From Hymenoscyphus infarciens (taxonomy: Eukaryota > Ascomycota > Leotiomycetes > Helotiales > Helotiaceae), in the NCBI GenBank assembly GCA_001414345.1, contig LLCB01000004.1:248001-312000 (forward strand): a stretch of 64,000 nucleotides of DNA, given 5' to 3'. Below are positions 46,341 to 57,312 of this stretch, piece by piece. Under the pieces are notes generated by a model that searched no databases, had not been told where the DNA came from, and worked only from the letters and a program-made list of their open reading frames with translations. Numbering within the stretch: the stretch's first letter is position 1; every line of letters starts with the position of its first letter. Both the position numbers and the translations under genes were made by a program.

Positions 46341-46648
46341 TCGTCGTAAAATCAAGCACTCGTTGCGAGACGACTAGAAAAAGGAAATTACACGAACAAA
46401 GTCCCTCTGCAATCATTTGCTTCTTCCCGATGTTTCCGAGAGGTTCCGGAGGATATGGAAATATATACGGTGACCGATTACAATAGGTTGGCTGATTCCT
46501 CAACATCTCCGCAATTAACCCCGAATCCATCGGGGATGATTACTTTACAACTGGGAATTAGCCATATATATATCCCTAACCTCTCCCGACATCTTTCACA
46601 GCTCAATTTACCATTAATCATTATCCACCAACTACCTAAAACATCGCA
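46341..46648. other. Promoter region of ABM-fold gene
   Basis: Upstream region of the next gene; no distinct site identified. Confidence 0.35.
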
Positions 46649-47124
46649 ATGGCTCCCGTTTATCTCGTCGCAATCCTGGTCCCAAAAGAGGGGAAGATAG
46701 ACCGCGTAAGCCGAGGTATCTTACCTCCTCAATTTTCTACACTTGCTAATTCATTCACAGACTGTTGAGTTGCTTGAAACCCTGGCGAAACATGTCAAAG
46801 AAAACGAGCCTGATACTCTTCAATACGAAATCCTTCGATCCGTCAACTCGGAAACCAAGGTGGAGGAGATAATTATGCTCGAGAGGTTTGCGATTCCTCC
46901 ACCCCCCACCAATCCCGACCTCCCCCACTTTATCACGAGATCTGGATATGGCGGATTCTGATGCTGAGATACTTAGTTATAAAAATCAAGCTGCGGTTGA
47001 TTTGCATAGTTCTTCGGAGCCGGGCAAGCTGTTGTTTAAGACTGCAGCGGAGGAGGAGCTTTTGGCTAGCCCACCGCAGTTGAAGTTCTCGACTTCTGTT
47101 GGAGGATTTGCTTCAAGGCTTTAA
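46649..47124 (+). CDS. Small ABM/EthD-like (dimeric alpha-beta barrel) protein
   Basis: Three exons (46649-46705, 46761-46885, 46977-47124) encode 109 aa beginning MAPVYLVAILVPKEGKIDR. The pattern of a beta strand with a K(P/E)GK turn, a helix TVELLETLAKHVKENEP, a strand TLQYEILRS and a strand EEIIMLESYKNQAAVDLHSSS matches antibiotic-biosynthesis-monooxygenase-like proteins of about 100 aa. The substrate is unknown. The third exon begins after acceptor ACTTAG; using the earlier GAG instead breaks the frame. It may be a small redox or detoxifying enzyme; that is inference. It lies 701 bp upstream of a methyltransferase on the same strand. Confidence 0.75.
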
Positions 47125-47825
47125 TGGGGTTATGACAATTTTATGGAGATGAGGGTCTTTTGTTGTTTTTGGGAATCGGGTTTGGGGAGGAGTGATCATG
47201 TTTCTCGCTCTGCAAGTCCGCGTACCTGCATTCTTTGATGCGGTTTGCAAGAGCCAACTCAACAACAAAACTGGCCAAGCCAACAAAGGAGAGATATAGT
47301 CTTGTTTCTGATTTTTACGATGAATTCAACCCTTCTCCTCTCTTACATCTGCAAATCTGCGAGGAGCAAATCTGCGTTTTGGCTGAGGTTGAGTGGGCTA
47401 CTTTCAGTTGGGTGCTCTTTCCGTTTGTGATTTCCCCCAAAGACACCACCAACCAAAACCTTTTTTCAACTTGCTACCGACCTTAAACACGAACCCGCAC
47501 AAACAGTCTCCGCTCGCAACTCCGTTCTTTCAATGGGATTTTCTTCCCGACTTTACGCTCATTGTTGATAGAATACAAAGAGTTGTGTAACCTTTTTCAC
47601 CAGCTTCGTCCCTCTTTCCCTCGTCCTCGTCTCTATCAATAGGCAGCCCCACCATCCAGGTTCGCACTCTGCGAGTCGCCCTTGAACACTTGTTCCAGGT
47701 CTATTGTGCCACTTTCTAATTGCACTCAAGTGTCTACTAGCTTTCTCTTTCAATTCAACCTACTTGATACAATACAACCCTTTCCACATGCCACCACAAG
47801 CCTGACCAGCTTCACTATTTCGAAA
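47125..47825. other. Intergenic / 5' region of methyltransferase
   Basis: No extra gene seen; pyrimidine-rich text before the ATG at 47,826 is typical of fungal promoters. Confidence 0.4.
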
Positions 47826-50026
47826 ATGCCTAGTACCTTTGGAGTCCACACCCCCGGTCACTTCCTAATTCTATCGCCCAGAGAGCCGATATGCGAATGC
47901 TATTCTCCAGATTCAGTTGACACCCTCCTTCCAACACCCAGGAACAAACTCGCCCTCGGCAACGACTACTTCTCCATCTCGGTCACGTTCGACGGACCGG
48001 CAGACTTCCGAGATAGGATGAACGACTTTGTCATGGAATTGCCAAATCGCCCAAAGAGATCGGCAATTCGTGACTCTTCTTGTGGTAGCTCTCCTGCTTT
48101 GATCCAGATCGTTACGCCCGAGGAGCTTGAGCAATCGACAGCATCGAACCAAGCGCGTTCGGAATCTTCCTCTACTTTCAATCCACCAATCGAGCAGGAT
48201 GCCGGTGTTATGGTTTACAATGAGTATGGTGAGCTTGTCGATGAGAATACTCTTCCTACCCCAAAAAGACCTCACGATATGACTGTTACCCAACTCATCA
48301 GAGTTATCAATAAGGCGTATCATCACGAGGTAAGTACCTCTTTCGAGACTCGTTAATCTTGCACGATCCAGAGGGAATTCCCTCATATCGCTTCCGATAA
48401 AGAAAGAGGCTTTGCTAATACATCTCCAGCTTAGAGACAAGATGGGCGAAATCATCCTAGAGGAAATGGACGGCAAGAGATCCGCAATCATCGACGATGG
48501 CACATTGAAAGAGCACCACCTCACATCTTGGATCTTCCAGTCCCCTGCTTCTTCGAAAACAATTGAGATGGAACCTACACCAGAAGGAATCATTGCGCCA
48601 CCACGGGGACCTCCTCGAATTCTCTGTTTGGGTTGTGGTAGCGGTACATGGTGTTTTCAAGTCAAGTCAGCAAATCCGAATTGGGTCGTTCACGGAGTCG
48701 ATGATACGAATCATTGGCTATGTGTTCATAAGGATGTTCCCCTTAGGTATGAAGAATTTGCCTCTAGGGAGGGAGGGTGTTGACAAACAATTAGGGATTT
48801 CATGGGCGCCAGCTCGCAAGAGAAAGGGCAAGACTACTTTGCTGGAATTGAACCACTCGATTTAAATCCTCAATTCGTTGTTCGAAATATCAATACGCTT
48901 ACTGAGCATGTGAATCCGCTTCCTATGGCGAGTTATAGTCTTGTGCGTGGAGGACAAGTTTTTGGGAAGGTTGAAAGTTTTAAGGGCTTTCTTGACTCTG
49001 TTCGAATGTAAGCGATACTACCCAAAGCCATATCCCTGCCAAGGATTTTTTCAAATGGCTCTTGTCGCAGACGCTGCTTGCAAATTGGGGATGAACCTTT
49101 GGACGTTGGGAACCCAAAACAAAGCATTCTTCCAAGTCAACTCGAAATAATACCTTGCTGACATTTGGCAGGTTACTTCAACCAGATGGTGTCGTTGAGT
49201 TTCTTGAATTTGATCCCAGACCTCGTGCCCGCTTCGTCGGACCATGTCAAGAACCAATAAAGACCCAACCTACTCGAATGGCAGAAAGACTTATCGACTC
49301 CGACTTGGCCGAAGATGTTCCAGGGTGGTCAGCTAGGGTTAGAGAGGAGTTGAAAGCAACTTTACGACCCCGAGATGGAATCCCAGCTCCTAATTTGAAA
49401 GAGTGGCTAGAAGGCGCCGGGTAAGTCGAAATTCAGCTTGCAGCCTTGACACATCCATCGTCCCGGCTAATTTCAATTAGATTCTATGATGTTAAAGAAG
49501 TAATCATTCCCCTACCAATCGGCGGTCCAACCTCTTCTGGCAAAAAGCTTCTACACCTCTTACTTTACCAACTCGAGCTCGAGAACTCCATTCCAAAGGT
49601 ATTCCAATATATCTCCATAAGTTAATTTAATCTGACCCCACACTAACAATCCTCCCAGCTCCGCGTCGAACTCCCACCTGTCGAAACGGACGAACTCGCA
49701 AGCGGCCGCTACTACGTCAACCTCCACGTAGTAACGGGACGCAAACCAAATCTTCCACGTACGGGGGATCTTCTCAAGGGAGGAGCGAGGATGGAAATGA
49801 CACCTTCGACGTATGATGCGATGGCACGGTTGAATGATACCAAGTCTGCACAATGGAAAAGGTTTGAGAAGGCACTCCTCGAATCCATCTGATCAGTGAT
49901 GGGGGTTCGGGAGTTGAGCTGTATACTAATTCATGGGTGGGATTTAGATTCGATATTCAGGCCGAGGTCAATACTATGATGCAGACGGTTAGTCGATATG
50001 CTGTACCGGGGTCTAGGGCTGAATAG
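47826..50026 (+). CDS. SAM-dependent methyltransferase, LaeA/UMTA-like
   Basis: Seven exons (47826-48329, 48430-48746, 48795-49007, 49172-49420, 49481-49598, 49659-49861, 49948-50026) give 560 aa. The AdoMet-binding motif I is ILCLGCGSGTWCFQV (residues about 230-245), followed by the acidic VHGVDD. A post-core 'LLQPDGVVEFLEFDP' segment is the motif of class I methyltransferases that carry 'lkPGG'. The N-terminal 200 residues are non-conserved and Ser/Pro-rich. Fungal proteins with this organisation are annotated as LaeA-like or UMTA methyltransferases, some regulating secondary metabolism; no cluster genes are nearby, so the role is open. The last exon, FDIQAEVNTMMQTVSRYAVP, is supported by frame only. 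Confidence 0.8.
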
Positions 50027-50700
50027 TTGGGGTTGACGATGTTTGGGGGATTTGGAGGGTGAGCGGAGGGGGGTGTAGATAGATTGGAGACCTTGCTCTG
50101 CTTTTTTTGCCTGCTTGTTTGTGGGAGATTGTCTTTTGAGGGCTGTGGCATTGGCACTGGGGTGGTACTGGTTTATTGAGCTGTGTCTGTACTCTAGATT
50201 CTGAACCCGGAACCTTTATTGTCTGAAACGCTAAACTTTCAGAGTTCACATGTTTTCTTTCTTTGTCTTGTGGTTGTCATGAAACGCGGCTGGTTTTTTG
50301 GTGGCCCCTGATGGTTTTGCTAGCCGAAAATAGGCGAATTGGGTTGTGTGGTGAGTTACGAGGGGATTTGCTGTTGGGGCTAGGTGGTGAATGAGAGGGT
50401 ATGTGTGACTGGAGAGTAGCTATTGTTGATTTGTGGTTTACGAGGTGATTTATGAGGTTGTTTTCTGAGGTTGTTTCTGAGGTGATATTTTTTGTTGTCT
50501 GTGTGAGGAGATGTGAGGAAATGTGGGGTGTCTGATGAGATGTTGCGCAAGTAATTCACTCCTCTTGTTTTGTCTGGAGAATCTTTTCAAGTGGAGTATG
50601 CTAAGATGCTTATTTTATCCTGGTTGATTCATTACTTTCTCCCTCCTTAGGGTAATTAGTTGTGAAATAATATCTTTTGTGAAATTGTTGGGGAAAGTTT
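50027..50700. other. Intergenic, G/T-rich 3' flank
   Basis: No gene; runs of GAGGTTGTT-like text but no clean repeat. Confidence 0.35.
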
Positions 50701-50710
50701 AAAGATGGGG

Positions 50711-50783
50711 GGTGGCTTGGGTGGCTTGGGTGGCTTGGGTGGCTTGGGTGGCTTAGGTGGCTTAGGTGGCTTAGGTGGTTCAG
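50711..50783. repeat. Minisatellite, 10-bp unit GGTGGCTTGG
   Basis: About seven head-to-tail copies of GGTGGCTTGG / GGTGGCTTAG. The first four copies carry TTGG and the later ones TTAG, so a variant has spread in the right half. The plus strand is G-rich and could form quadruplexes. Confidence 0.9.
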
Positions 50784-51362
50784 GTGAGGTCATTTGAATT
50801 AAGGATTGTGTAACGTAAGTTTGGACTTGTAACTTTTTGTTGAAGACGAGATAATTATGTGGATGAGAGGAGGTTACGATAAGTTGGTATGTAGGTTTTT
50901 ACTGCTTTATGTCGTATTTATAGTTCCTCTTGTGAATTCTATGTTAAGATGGTTGATGTAAGGTCTTAGGATAAGAGAAGTGAAGAGAAGAGAAGAGATA
51001 ATGACTTGATTAGATGAGGATGTTTGTTAAATGGTGTAGTTTGTCTTTGTTGTCCCCTGGTACTTTCCTTTTAGGCTTGTTCTGGTGCTTCTGGGAGAAT
51101 GAAGGTAAAGTCCTTTCAAATATTTTAAAGGTTTAGGGGGAATTGGATTAAGTTTCTAGGTCTTGGTTGAAAAGAAGAGGGGAATTATTCCAGGTTTGGT
51201 TAGTTATGGAATCCGGGTGGAAGGGTCGGTATTATTGGTTTTTCTAGGGGTTTTAGAGAGGATGGGATGTTGAGAAGGTAAGATTTGAATCATAAAGTAC
51301 GCGGCAGTGTAGTGTAGGGGCTGCTGAATGTTTTGATGGAGACGAAGAGGAGTGAGTTAGTA
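50784..51362. other. Intergenic, no gene seen
   Basis: Unassigned DNA between the minisatellite and the MITE. Confidence 0.35.
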
Positions 51363-51874
51363 AAGTGAGTTACGAGTTCAGCTTCCCTTTTAACGATATT
51401 TCATAAACCGTACGTTTTTAGAAAATTCCTTGAATTTATTAGTTATTATAGATAATAAAAAACTAAAGTACTTTTTAAGATATAAGACCTAGCTAGAAAG
51501 AACTGTTCTATCTTCTTAAATATTCTCTCTATTTATTACTATATCTAAGTAAGTAGAATAAGATACTTAATTCTTAGAAACCCTCTTTTTTGTAATAAAT
51601 TTTTTTATACTCTTATAACGTTAAGTAGTCTCTACTAAGACTCTATAAAAATTATGCATATATAAAAGTGTCTGTTTTCTTCCTGAAAAGTTTATAGAGT
51701 AAGAAAGGGAGTATAGAGCTCTTATTAGCTGTTTTTGAAAATATAATAACATACGTTGTTTTTAAGTGAAGAGGGAAAAAGTGTCTAGGAAATAGACTAG
51801 AAGGATATTAAAACTAAAATTTTGCACGGTTTATAAGATATCGTTAAAAGGGAAGCGTAACTCGCAACTCACTG
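51363..51874. mobile_element. MITE with long inverted repeats (pogo/mariner-like, ~512 bp)
   Basis: The left end (51,363-51,412) and the reverse complement of the right end (51,825-51,874) match at roughly 42 of 50 positions, including an identical 19-bp core GCTTCCCTTTTAACGATAT. The ends start AAGTGAGTTACGAG and CAGTGAGTTGCGAG and are bordered by TA on both sides (51,361-51,362 and 51,875-51,876), as expected for the Tc1/mariner/pogo superfamily. The interior is strongly AT-rich and non-coding, consistent with repeat-induced mutation of a dead element. Confidence 0.75.
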
Positions 51875-51876
51875 TA

Positions 51877-52092
51877 TGCTACAGAGAATAGGGTAAATCT
51901 TGTTGGCCTCTTTTGAAGAACCAGACAAGGTGGGACCAAGAGTTCGAAGGAAATCATTACTCTATTAGTCAAGTACGTAGTCTGTCCACTTTCTATCCTC
52001 TAGAGATTCATAACTGTTTCCATGTTGTTAAATGATTCCAAATAATTTGGCAAGCGAAAGAAATACAGCAATCCAACCAAAGCCCTCAAGAC
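51877..52092. other. 3' flank of the 399-aa gene
   Basis: Short intergenic segment; nothing else seen. Confidence 0.35.
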
Positions 52093-53292
52093 TCATGACC
52101 TTCTCAAAAATCCCAAGAACCTCCTCCTCTTACTCCTCTTCTCCACAACCGGCGCATTGAACTCCATCGTCACCCCACCATCATCCGCTATGTTGCTTCC
52201 ATAATCATCATCATCCACCACATCACGTCTCCGTTCCGTTCTCTGATTCAACCTCCGCATCTCTTTCTCATGCAACTCCCTCGTCTGACTCTGACTAACT
52301 CTATACAACTGACCAGTTTGCTGTTCATGTCGAAATTGAGCTTTCAAACGCTGATAGTCTAGGTCGTTTACACTCAGACTGCGACCGCCGGGTTGGGCTT
52401 CGTCATACCGGAGGCCCCATTCACGTGCTAGCCGTTCTTCTTTCTCTTTTGTGGCTTGGAATTCGTCTCTAGGCCCTGTGTGGGGTGTTGATGTGGTGGC
52501 GGAGGTTGAAATGGGTTGTTGGGATGTGAATGTGTTTGGAGGTGTTACGTTTTGGGTGGGATTTTGAGGTGAGTGATCGGGCGTGTGGATCGATGAAGGG
52601 GCAGTAGATTGTGAAGAAGGGTATTGAAGAGAATTCGTTCGAGTGGGATTTCTAGAGGGTATTGCGGAGTTGCGCGCTGCTGTTGGACTTGTGCCGGTAG
52701 CGGTGTACACGGCATTTACATTGTGAGTTTGAATTGAAATTTTATATTGTGGTTGAGGTTGTTCTTCCTGGTGCTCTGGAATTGTGTTTAGGAGGATTGA
52801 AGATCCGCGGCCCGAGGGTGGTGAGCCATTTGGGGAGGGTGAATCGAGGGGGTGAGGCGAAATTATGTAGTCTTCTTCTGAGGAGTGGTAGGAAGCTCGT
52901 TGTTCCGAATCTTGATGTGGTTGTTGGGTTACGAAGTCGTTTTGGCGAAGTGGATCAGGAATTGGAGGAGCTGGATAATTCCAGTTTGGAATGGGCTCAG
53001 GGAGGTTGTATGAGTAAGATGAGGAGATTGAGGGTCGGGTTTGGGGGTCTTCTGCTTCTTGGGATGAGGAAGTGGTGTGGTTTGCATCCTGAGTTGGGAT
53101 TGAGGAGTCCATGTTGGAGGGGATTTCGTTTGATGGGGAGTTTTCTTCTGTGTTGGATGTTATATTTGGTGTGGGTTTCTTATTGTACAACTGGGATATG
53201 AGTTGGAAAGGTGGTATTGCGTTTTTAGGAATGGAATGGATGTTTGCGCTGTACGTCGACATTCTCATTCCTGATATTTGTTTTTGAAACAT
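52093..53292 (-). CDS. Intronless disordered protein of unknown function, 399 aa
   Basis: One uninterrupted frame from ATG 53,292 (MFQKQISGMRMSTYSANIHS) to TGA near 52,093. Residues 40-280 are Ser/Thr/Pro/Asn/Gln-rich and predicted disordered. Residues about 285-360 form a charged helical block (TKEKEERLAREWGLRYDEAQ, then LDYQRLKAQFRHEQQTGQLY and HEKEMRRLNQRTERRRD). The C-terminus is strongly basic (EKRSKRRRFLGFLRRS), which may act as a nuclear or membrane-binding patch. The long frame without stops in a compositionally normal region supports a real gene. Family not recognised. Confidence 0.7.
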   Translation of the reverse strand: MFQKQISGMRMSTYSANIHSIPKNAIPPFQLISQLYNKKPTPNITSNTEENSPSNEIPSNMDSSIPTQDANHTTSSSQEAEDPQTRPSISSSYSYNLPEPIPNWNYPAPPIPDPLRQNDFVTQQPHQDSEQRASYHSSEEDYIISPHPLDSPSPNGSPPSGRGSSILLNTIPEHQEEQPQPQYKISIQTHNVNAVYTATGTSPTAARNSAIPSRNPTRTNSLQYPSSQSTAPSSIHTPDHSPQNPTQNVTPPNTFTSQQPISTSATTSTPHTGPRDEFQATKEKEERLAREWGLRYDEAQPGGRSLSVNDLDYQRLKAQFRHEQQTGQLYRVSQSQTRELHEKEMRRLNQRTERRRDVVDDDDYGSNIADDGGVTMEFNAPVVEKRSKRRRFLGFLRRS

Positions 53293-54785
53293 GGTTAAAG
53301 TAAGGAAGAAGAAGGGAAAGAAGGAATGGAGGGGTGACGTATAAGTATTTGGTGCTTAGTGTGTGAATCTCTACTGCGGGGGGCACCATAGTCGTTTGTA
53401 TCATTATATAGTTTCAACAGCGGCAGTTGATTTAGTGTCAGATAAATCGATAAGTCGTACACCAGTCCTTACTTACAAGTTCCAGCCGGTTCGCTTAGTT
53501 TATTTGACGTCTGCCAGTTTCCACGAGAAATTCCTACATCACTTCTTAATTTCGACACCGCAGAACTCGCACCCGAATTTTTAGAGTAAAAACCATTCTT
53601 TATCAAGTACTGAGAACTCTCGCAGAAGTCGATTCTGCTACGGTTTGTGGTGTGTGAACTAATTCCCGTTAGTTCTTAGGATCCTTTATCAATGACCTCA
53701 CAATAGCATCATCAGATTAGGAGGACAAATTCAATGTAAGCTAACAGCTCTACGCTTATCTTCCATCCGATTTGAACCCCTTCATGTTTAACTTAGAAGC
53801 CCTAACGAGATGCCAACCGATTTTTCAGACAAGTTCACTTCTCATTACCCTACGATGGTGGGAAAATTTGATCTCTGATATTCTCGGTGCTGTCAATACA
53901 AATTCTTCGCATATTATTCAGACCTCCTGGTGGATAATGAAAGTGGTAGTAAACAGGCACCTTCTAGTTCTTATAACTATATAGCACAACCTAAAGTATT
54001 GACTTGAACTTCATTATTCTACACGAACTTGGTTAACCACAACGGAATGATGAGAGAGGCAGGCAGGTACAAGCTTGAAATTTCTAGCCGTTCTTTTCAT
54101 AGTAGATTTCTTCACTCTGAGATCGCCTCCAACCAAAAAATCGACAAAGAATTAAATCCAGAAGAGATGAAAGCTAGTCGTTGTTCGGTTATAAGATAGT
54201 GCTCACTGTAAAGTATATGATACCAATATAACATAGAAAGTATAAAAGTTACATTTCCCTAAATTTTCAGCCAAGGGTCCCCTTGTTTTGGTACGCAAGC
54301 CCAGAGGAAGGATAGTATGAGGCTGCCAGGAGTGTTAGGGATCTTTACTCATCCCTCGTCCGGGTTGATCATTGATTGTTACTTTGCTGGGGCGGAAGGT
54401 GAGTTTTAAGGTTTCTATCTTGGGCAGCTTCAATTTTTTTTTTTTTTTTTTGGAAAGATTAAAGAAACAATAACATGGTTTTGTTTTATAAGTGGTGTGG
54501 GTTAGGAAAACAAAAACATGTTATAGTTTCGAGGTTAATACAAAGTGGCAGCGCCTAGCTTTCATTGTTAAATTCATAGGATATTTTGAAATATTATCTC
54601 AATTATTTAGAAAGATGGAACCTAGTAAACATGAAGAATCGAGTTCAATTGTCCTATTAAATTCTGCTCTGCTGTCGAGTAGAGTGGCCGCTGCCGCTTT
54701 TCTTGTCCTGTCACGTTTCCGCTAACTGTGGCTGACGAATGCACGAATGAGAGAGCGGAACCAGTCAGCGACCTTTTCAAAGGGT
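53293..54785. other. Gene-poor region with an 18-nt T run
   Basis: No gene recognised; a homopolymer of about 18 T at 54,434-54,451. ORFs here lack domains. Confidence 0.4.
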
Positions 54786-55440
54786 TGGGAGTAACTCAAG
54801 AGTAAGCCACGAGTAATCCAGCAATTTTCGAGTAACCTAAGAGTAACCCACGAGTAAGCCAAACAAAATAATGGGGGCAAAAAAGCAAAGTTGCGAGTAA
54901 GCTATCACATAACGGGTAACCCACGGAGCAAGCTAAGCTGGCAGCTAACAAGTAAGCCAGTAACAAGTTTGGGGGCCAAAAATGAATCACGCGTAAACCA
55001 TCAATTATCGGGTAAGCCAAAAAAGCGAGAAAAGCGAGTGAGCTAGCAAGTGTCGAGTAACCCACAAGTACTCCACGAGTCCATCACGTGTAAGCCGGGG
55101 CCAAAGAGAGTTTCGAGTAAGCTAGTTAGTAAGCTATTAACGAATAAAGTTTATAGTATCGTAGTAAGATATAAGCTTAATTAGATAAATCTCGCCTACT
55201 ATATTAAAATCCTTAACTATAAAGAAAAGATATAGAAGTATAAATTATAGAAAGATAAGAAACTAACTAAGTAAAGCGCTATAGTACGCTTAAGAGAAGG
55301 AAGCTACCTCTTTTAATAAGTTACTTATTCTCTATATTTCTTCTTATAAAGGTATATAGATAGCGAGGGTTTATATATTAATAATAGAGAAGAAAGGTTT
55401 AAGTAAAGAAGAGAGTAGAAGAGAAGAGGGAGAGAGCGAG
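54786..55440. repeat. Dispersed repeat, copy 2 (AGTAAGCCA family)
   Basis: 54,786-55,140 is made of diverged CGAGTAAGCCA / GAGTAACCCA subunits separated by GGGGGCAAAAAA or GGGGGCCAAAAAT blocks. The same vocabulary, order and strand as in the 36.8-38.05 kb repeat are seen. 55,140-55,440 is AT-rich and ends in a GAGAGAAGAG-type purine tract, as in copy 1. The subunits here are less mutated than in copy 1. Confidence 0.6.
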
Positions 55441-55947
55441 AGTTTTGAAGATTTGGGCTAGGCTTGTTCGTTCTTGATCGTTCCTTGACTCCTTCACAAA
55501 ACTCAAGACTGGATTATTTCTTCCTTGATATTCAGCTAGTTAAGAACCCAAAGATACTCATTCTGCCTCGATGTAGAAAGACTCCTCTGCTCTTCTCCCA
55601 TTGGGAAGTTTTGCTCTCGAACCAAACGAAGTTGGAGACTACGGATACTGCATTTTACTTCATCCTTGGGATAAAAGTACGAGATGTGCAAAAGAAGTGT
55701 AGTGAATCCATGAAGCAAATAAAGTCGTTTCACAATATTAACCATGACATTGAATGCGTGGTGGTGACCGACCACCTTCAGGCGAGCTTCGGCCAAACGA
55801 ACCTGAAAATAGTTGGTGGGGCTTCCCTCGCCTCGACCCCTCCATCGCGAGGCACAACCAAAGTGTACAGCACCTTGCAAACCACCTCAACCACCAATCC
55901 ACCAGAAGCTCACGAACGCTCTTTCAAGACCCGCTCTACAATATAAT
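55441..55947. other. Promoter/5' UTR of the parvulin gene
   Basis: Plus-strand open frames cover this region but do not match a known protein; it probably includes the 5' UTR of the following gene. Confidence 0.35.
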
Positions 55948-56485
55948 ATGGCGCCTAAAAACAAAGGCGGCGATAAGGGCGGAGCTTCCAAGGACAAGGG
56001 AAAAGGAAAGGGAAAGGCTGAGCCTGAGGAGAAAGCTACGAAGGTAAAGGGCGCGCAACAAATCAATGTTCGGCATATTTTGGTATGTATCCCTTGCTCA
56101 TGGACCCGACAGAGGGAGCTTCTGTGGTTCGAGGGATTTGGCATATGAAAGTTCTGACGGGTTTTGGTAGTGCGAAAAGCATGGAAAGAAGGAGGAAGCT
56201 TTGGAGAAGTTGAAGAGTGGTGCTAAGTTTGATGACGTTGCTAGAGAGTTCTCGGAGGACAAGGCAAGAGCTGGTTCGTGGCACCCATGCTTGCGATTGG
56301 GACTCCCTACTGACAAATAACAAATTTCAGGCGGAGCTTTGGGATGGAAGAAAAGAGGAGAATTGGAATTGCCCTTTGAAGAAGCTGCCTTTGCGCTTGA
56401 AGCTTCAACTGTCGCAGCTCCCAAATACGCAGAAGCCAAGACTAGCTTTGGATATCACATTATAATGGTTGATGGGAGAAAGTAA
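55948..56485 (+). CDS. Peptidyl-prolyl cis-trans isomerase, PIN4/Par14-type parvulin
   Basis: Three exons (55948-56082, 56171-56273, 56331-56485) encode 130 aa, the size of human PIN4 (131). A Lys/Gly-rich basic N-terminus ([20 protein letters not shown]) typical of the nucleic-acid-binding PIN4 group is followed by a parvulin domain. Recognisable are [57 protein letters not shown] and [12 protein letters not shown]. Absence of a WW domain excludes Pin1/Ess1. Probable role: proline isomerisation in ribosome biogenesis and chromatin, from the family. The intron phases agree at both joints. Confidence 0.92.
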
Positions 56486-56736
56486 TTGAGGCAATTCGGA
56501 ATAATGGTCCTATTGGAGTCTTTTGGAGTTTTGGCGCTAAGTCTTCACAAATCGATATGGCCTGGAAAACCATTTGAAAAACTGCCTTTGTATGATACCC
56601 CATATGCCAATTTCATCGCCCGCCGCACAATGCATCATGAGTAGAATACATCCGAAGAAAAAGTTCAGCAATGGCCAATGTCTATCCGCTGCAAGGAAAC
56701 TCCATAGATCCATCCGTCCAATTTTATTTTTGACAT

Positions 56737-57312
56737 TTATTGCTCGGTTTGGAAGTAGTTGAGGAGGATCGATCGCTCTTGAGACTCCTCACCCCAATCC
56801 TTGACGACGACGCAGGAGCAGTTGACAACCTTGCGCGCATTTCCTTCACGGTCCAAGACGCCTGTATGCTATGGTCAGTAAGTGCGCAGACTTTGGGAGT
56901 CGGTGGTACCTACACAAACCAGCCCACTCGCCCAATTGCTTTCCATCGGGAACCTTGATCAAAGGGATCTTGTGCTCTGAGCATAGCGCAACGACCAACT
57001 TCTTGTATGCCTCCTCCTCGCAAGCCTCGTTCAAAACGCACATGTGTGCTTGACGTCTATCCAGAGCCTTGGAAGCTTCGCGCAGACCGCGGGCGAGACC
57101 ATCGTGCATGAGAGCGAGCTTGAGAACACCCTTCAAAGCGTCGAGAACTGACATTTGTCCCTTGGATGCTACATCTCCAGAAACCTCGACTTCTTCGGCT
57201 TCCGCGACATCGGGGGCATTGGAGGCGTTGTCTTCTGCGTCAGACTATGGTGGGGGAGCGAGTATTAGCACAATTTCGAGGATTTGAGGTCGCCGAGGAA
57301 GCGCCTTACCAT
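56737..57312 (-). CDS. RPS12: 40S ribosomal protein eS12 (Rps12)
   Basis: Small-subunit protein of the L7Ae-like fold. Exon 1 is the three-base ATG (57,312-57,310) directly followed by GTAAGG. Exon 2 (57244-56914) starts [13 protein letters not shown] and continues [19 protein letters not shown] ... [15 protein letters not shown] ... [20 protein letters not shown], a text diagnostic of eS12. Exon 3 (56861-56737) carries [17 protein letters not shown] and ends FQTEQ. The sum is 153 codons, 152 aa. Convergent with the parvulin gene (251 bp between stops) and divergent from uS8. Confidence 0.96.

Noticed and set aside
48941..49150. 69-aa ORF overlapping the methyltransferase exon 3/intron 3
   Set aside because: Lies mostly in an intron and out of frame; the spliced model restores the conserved LLQPDG segment instead.
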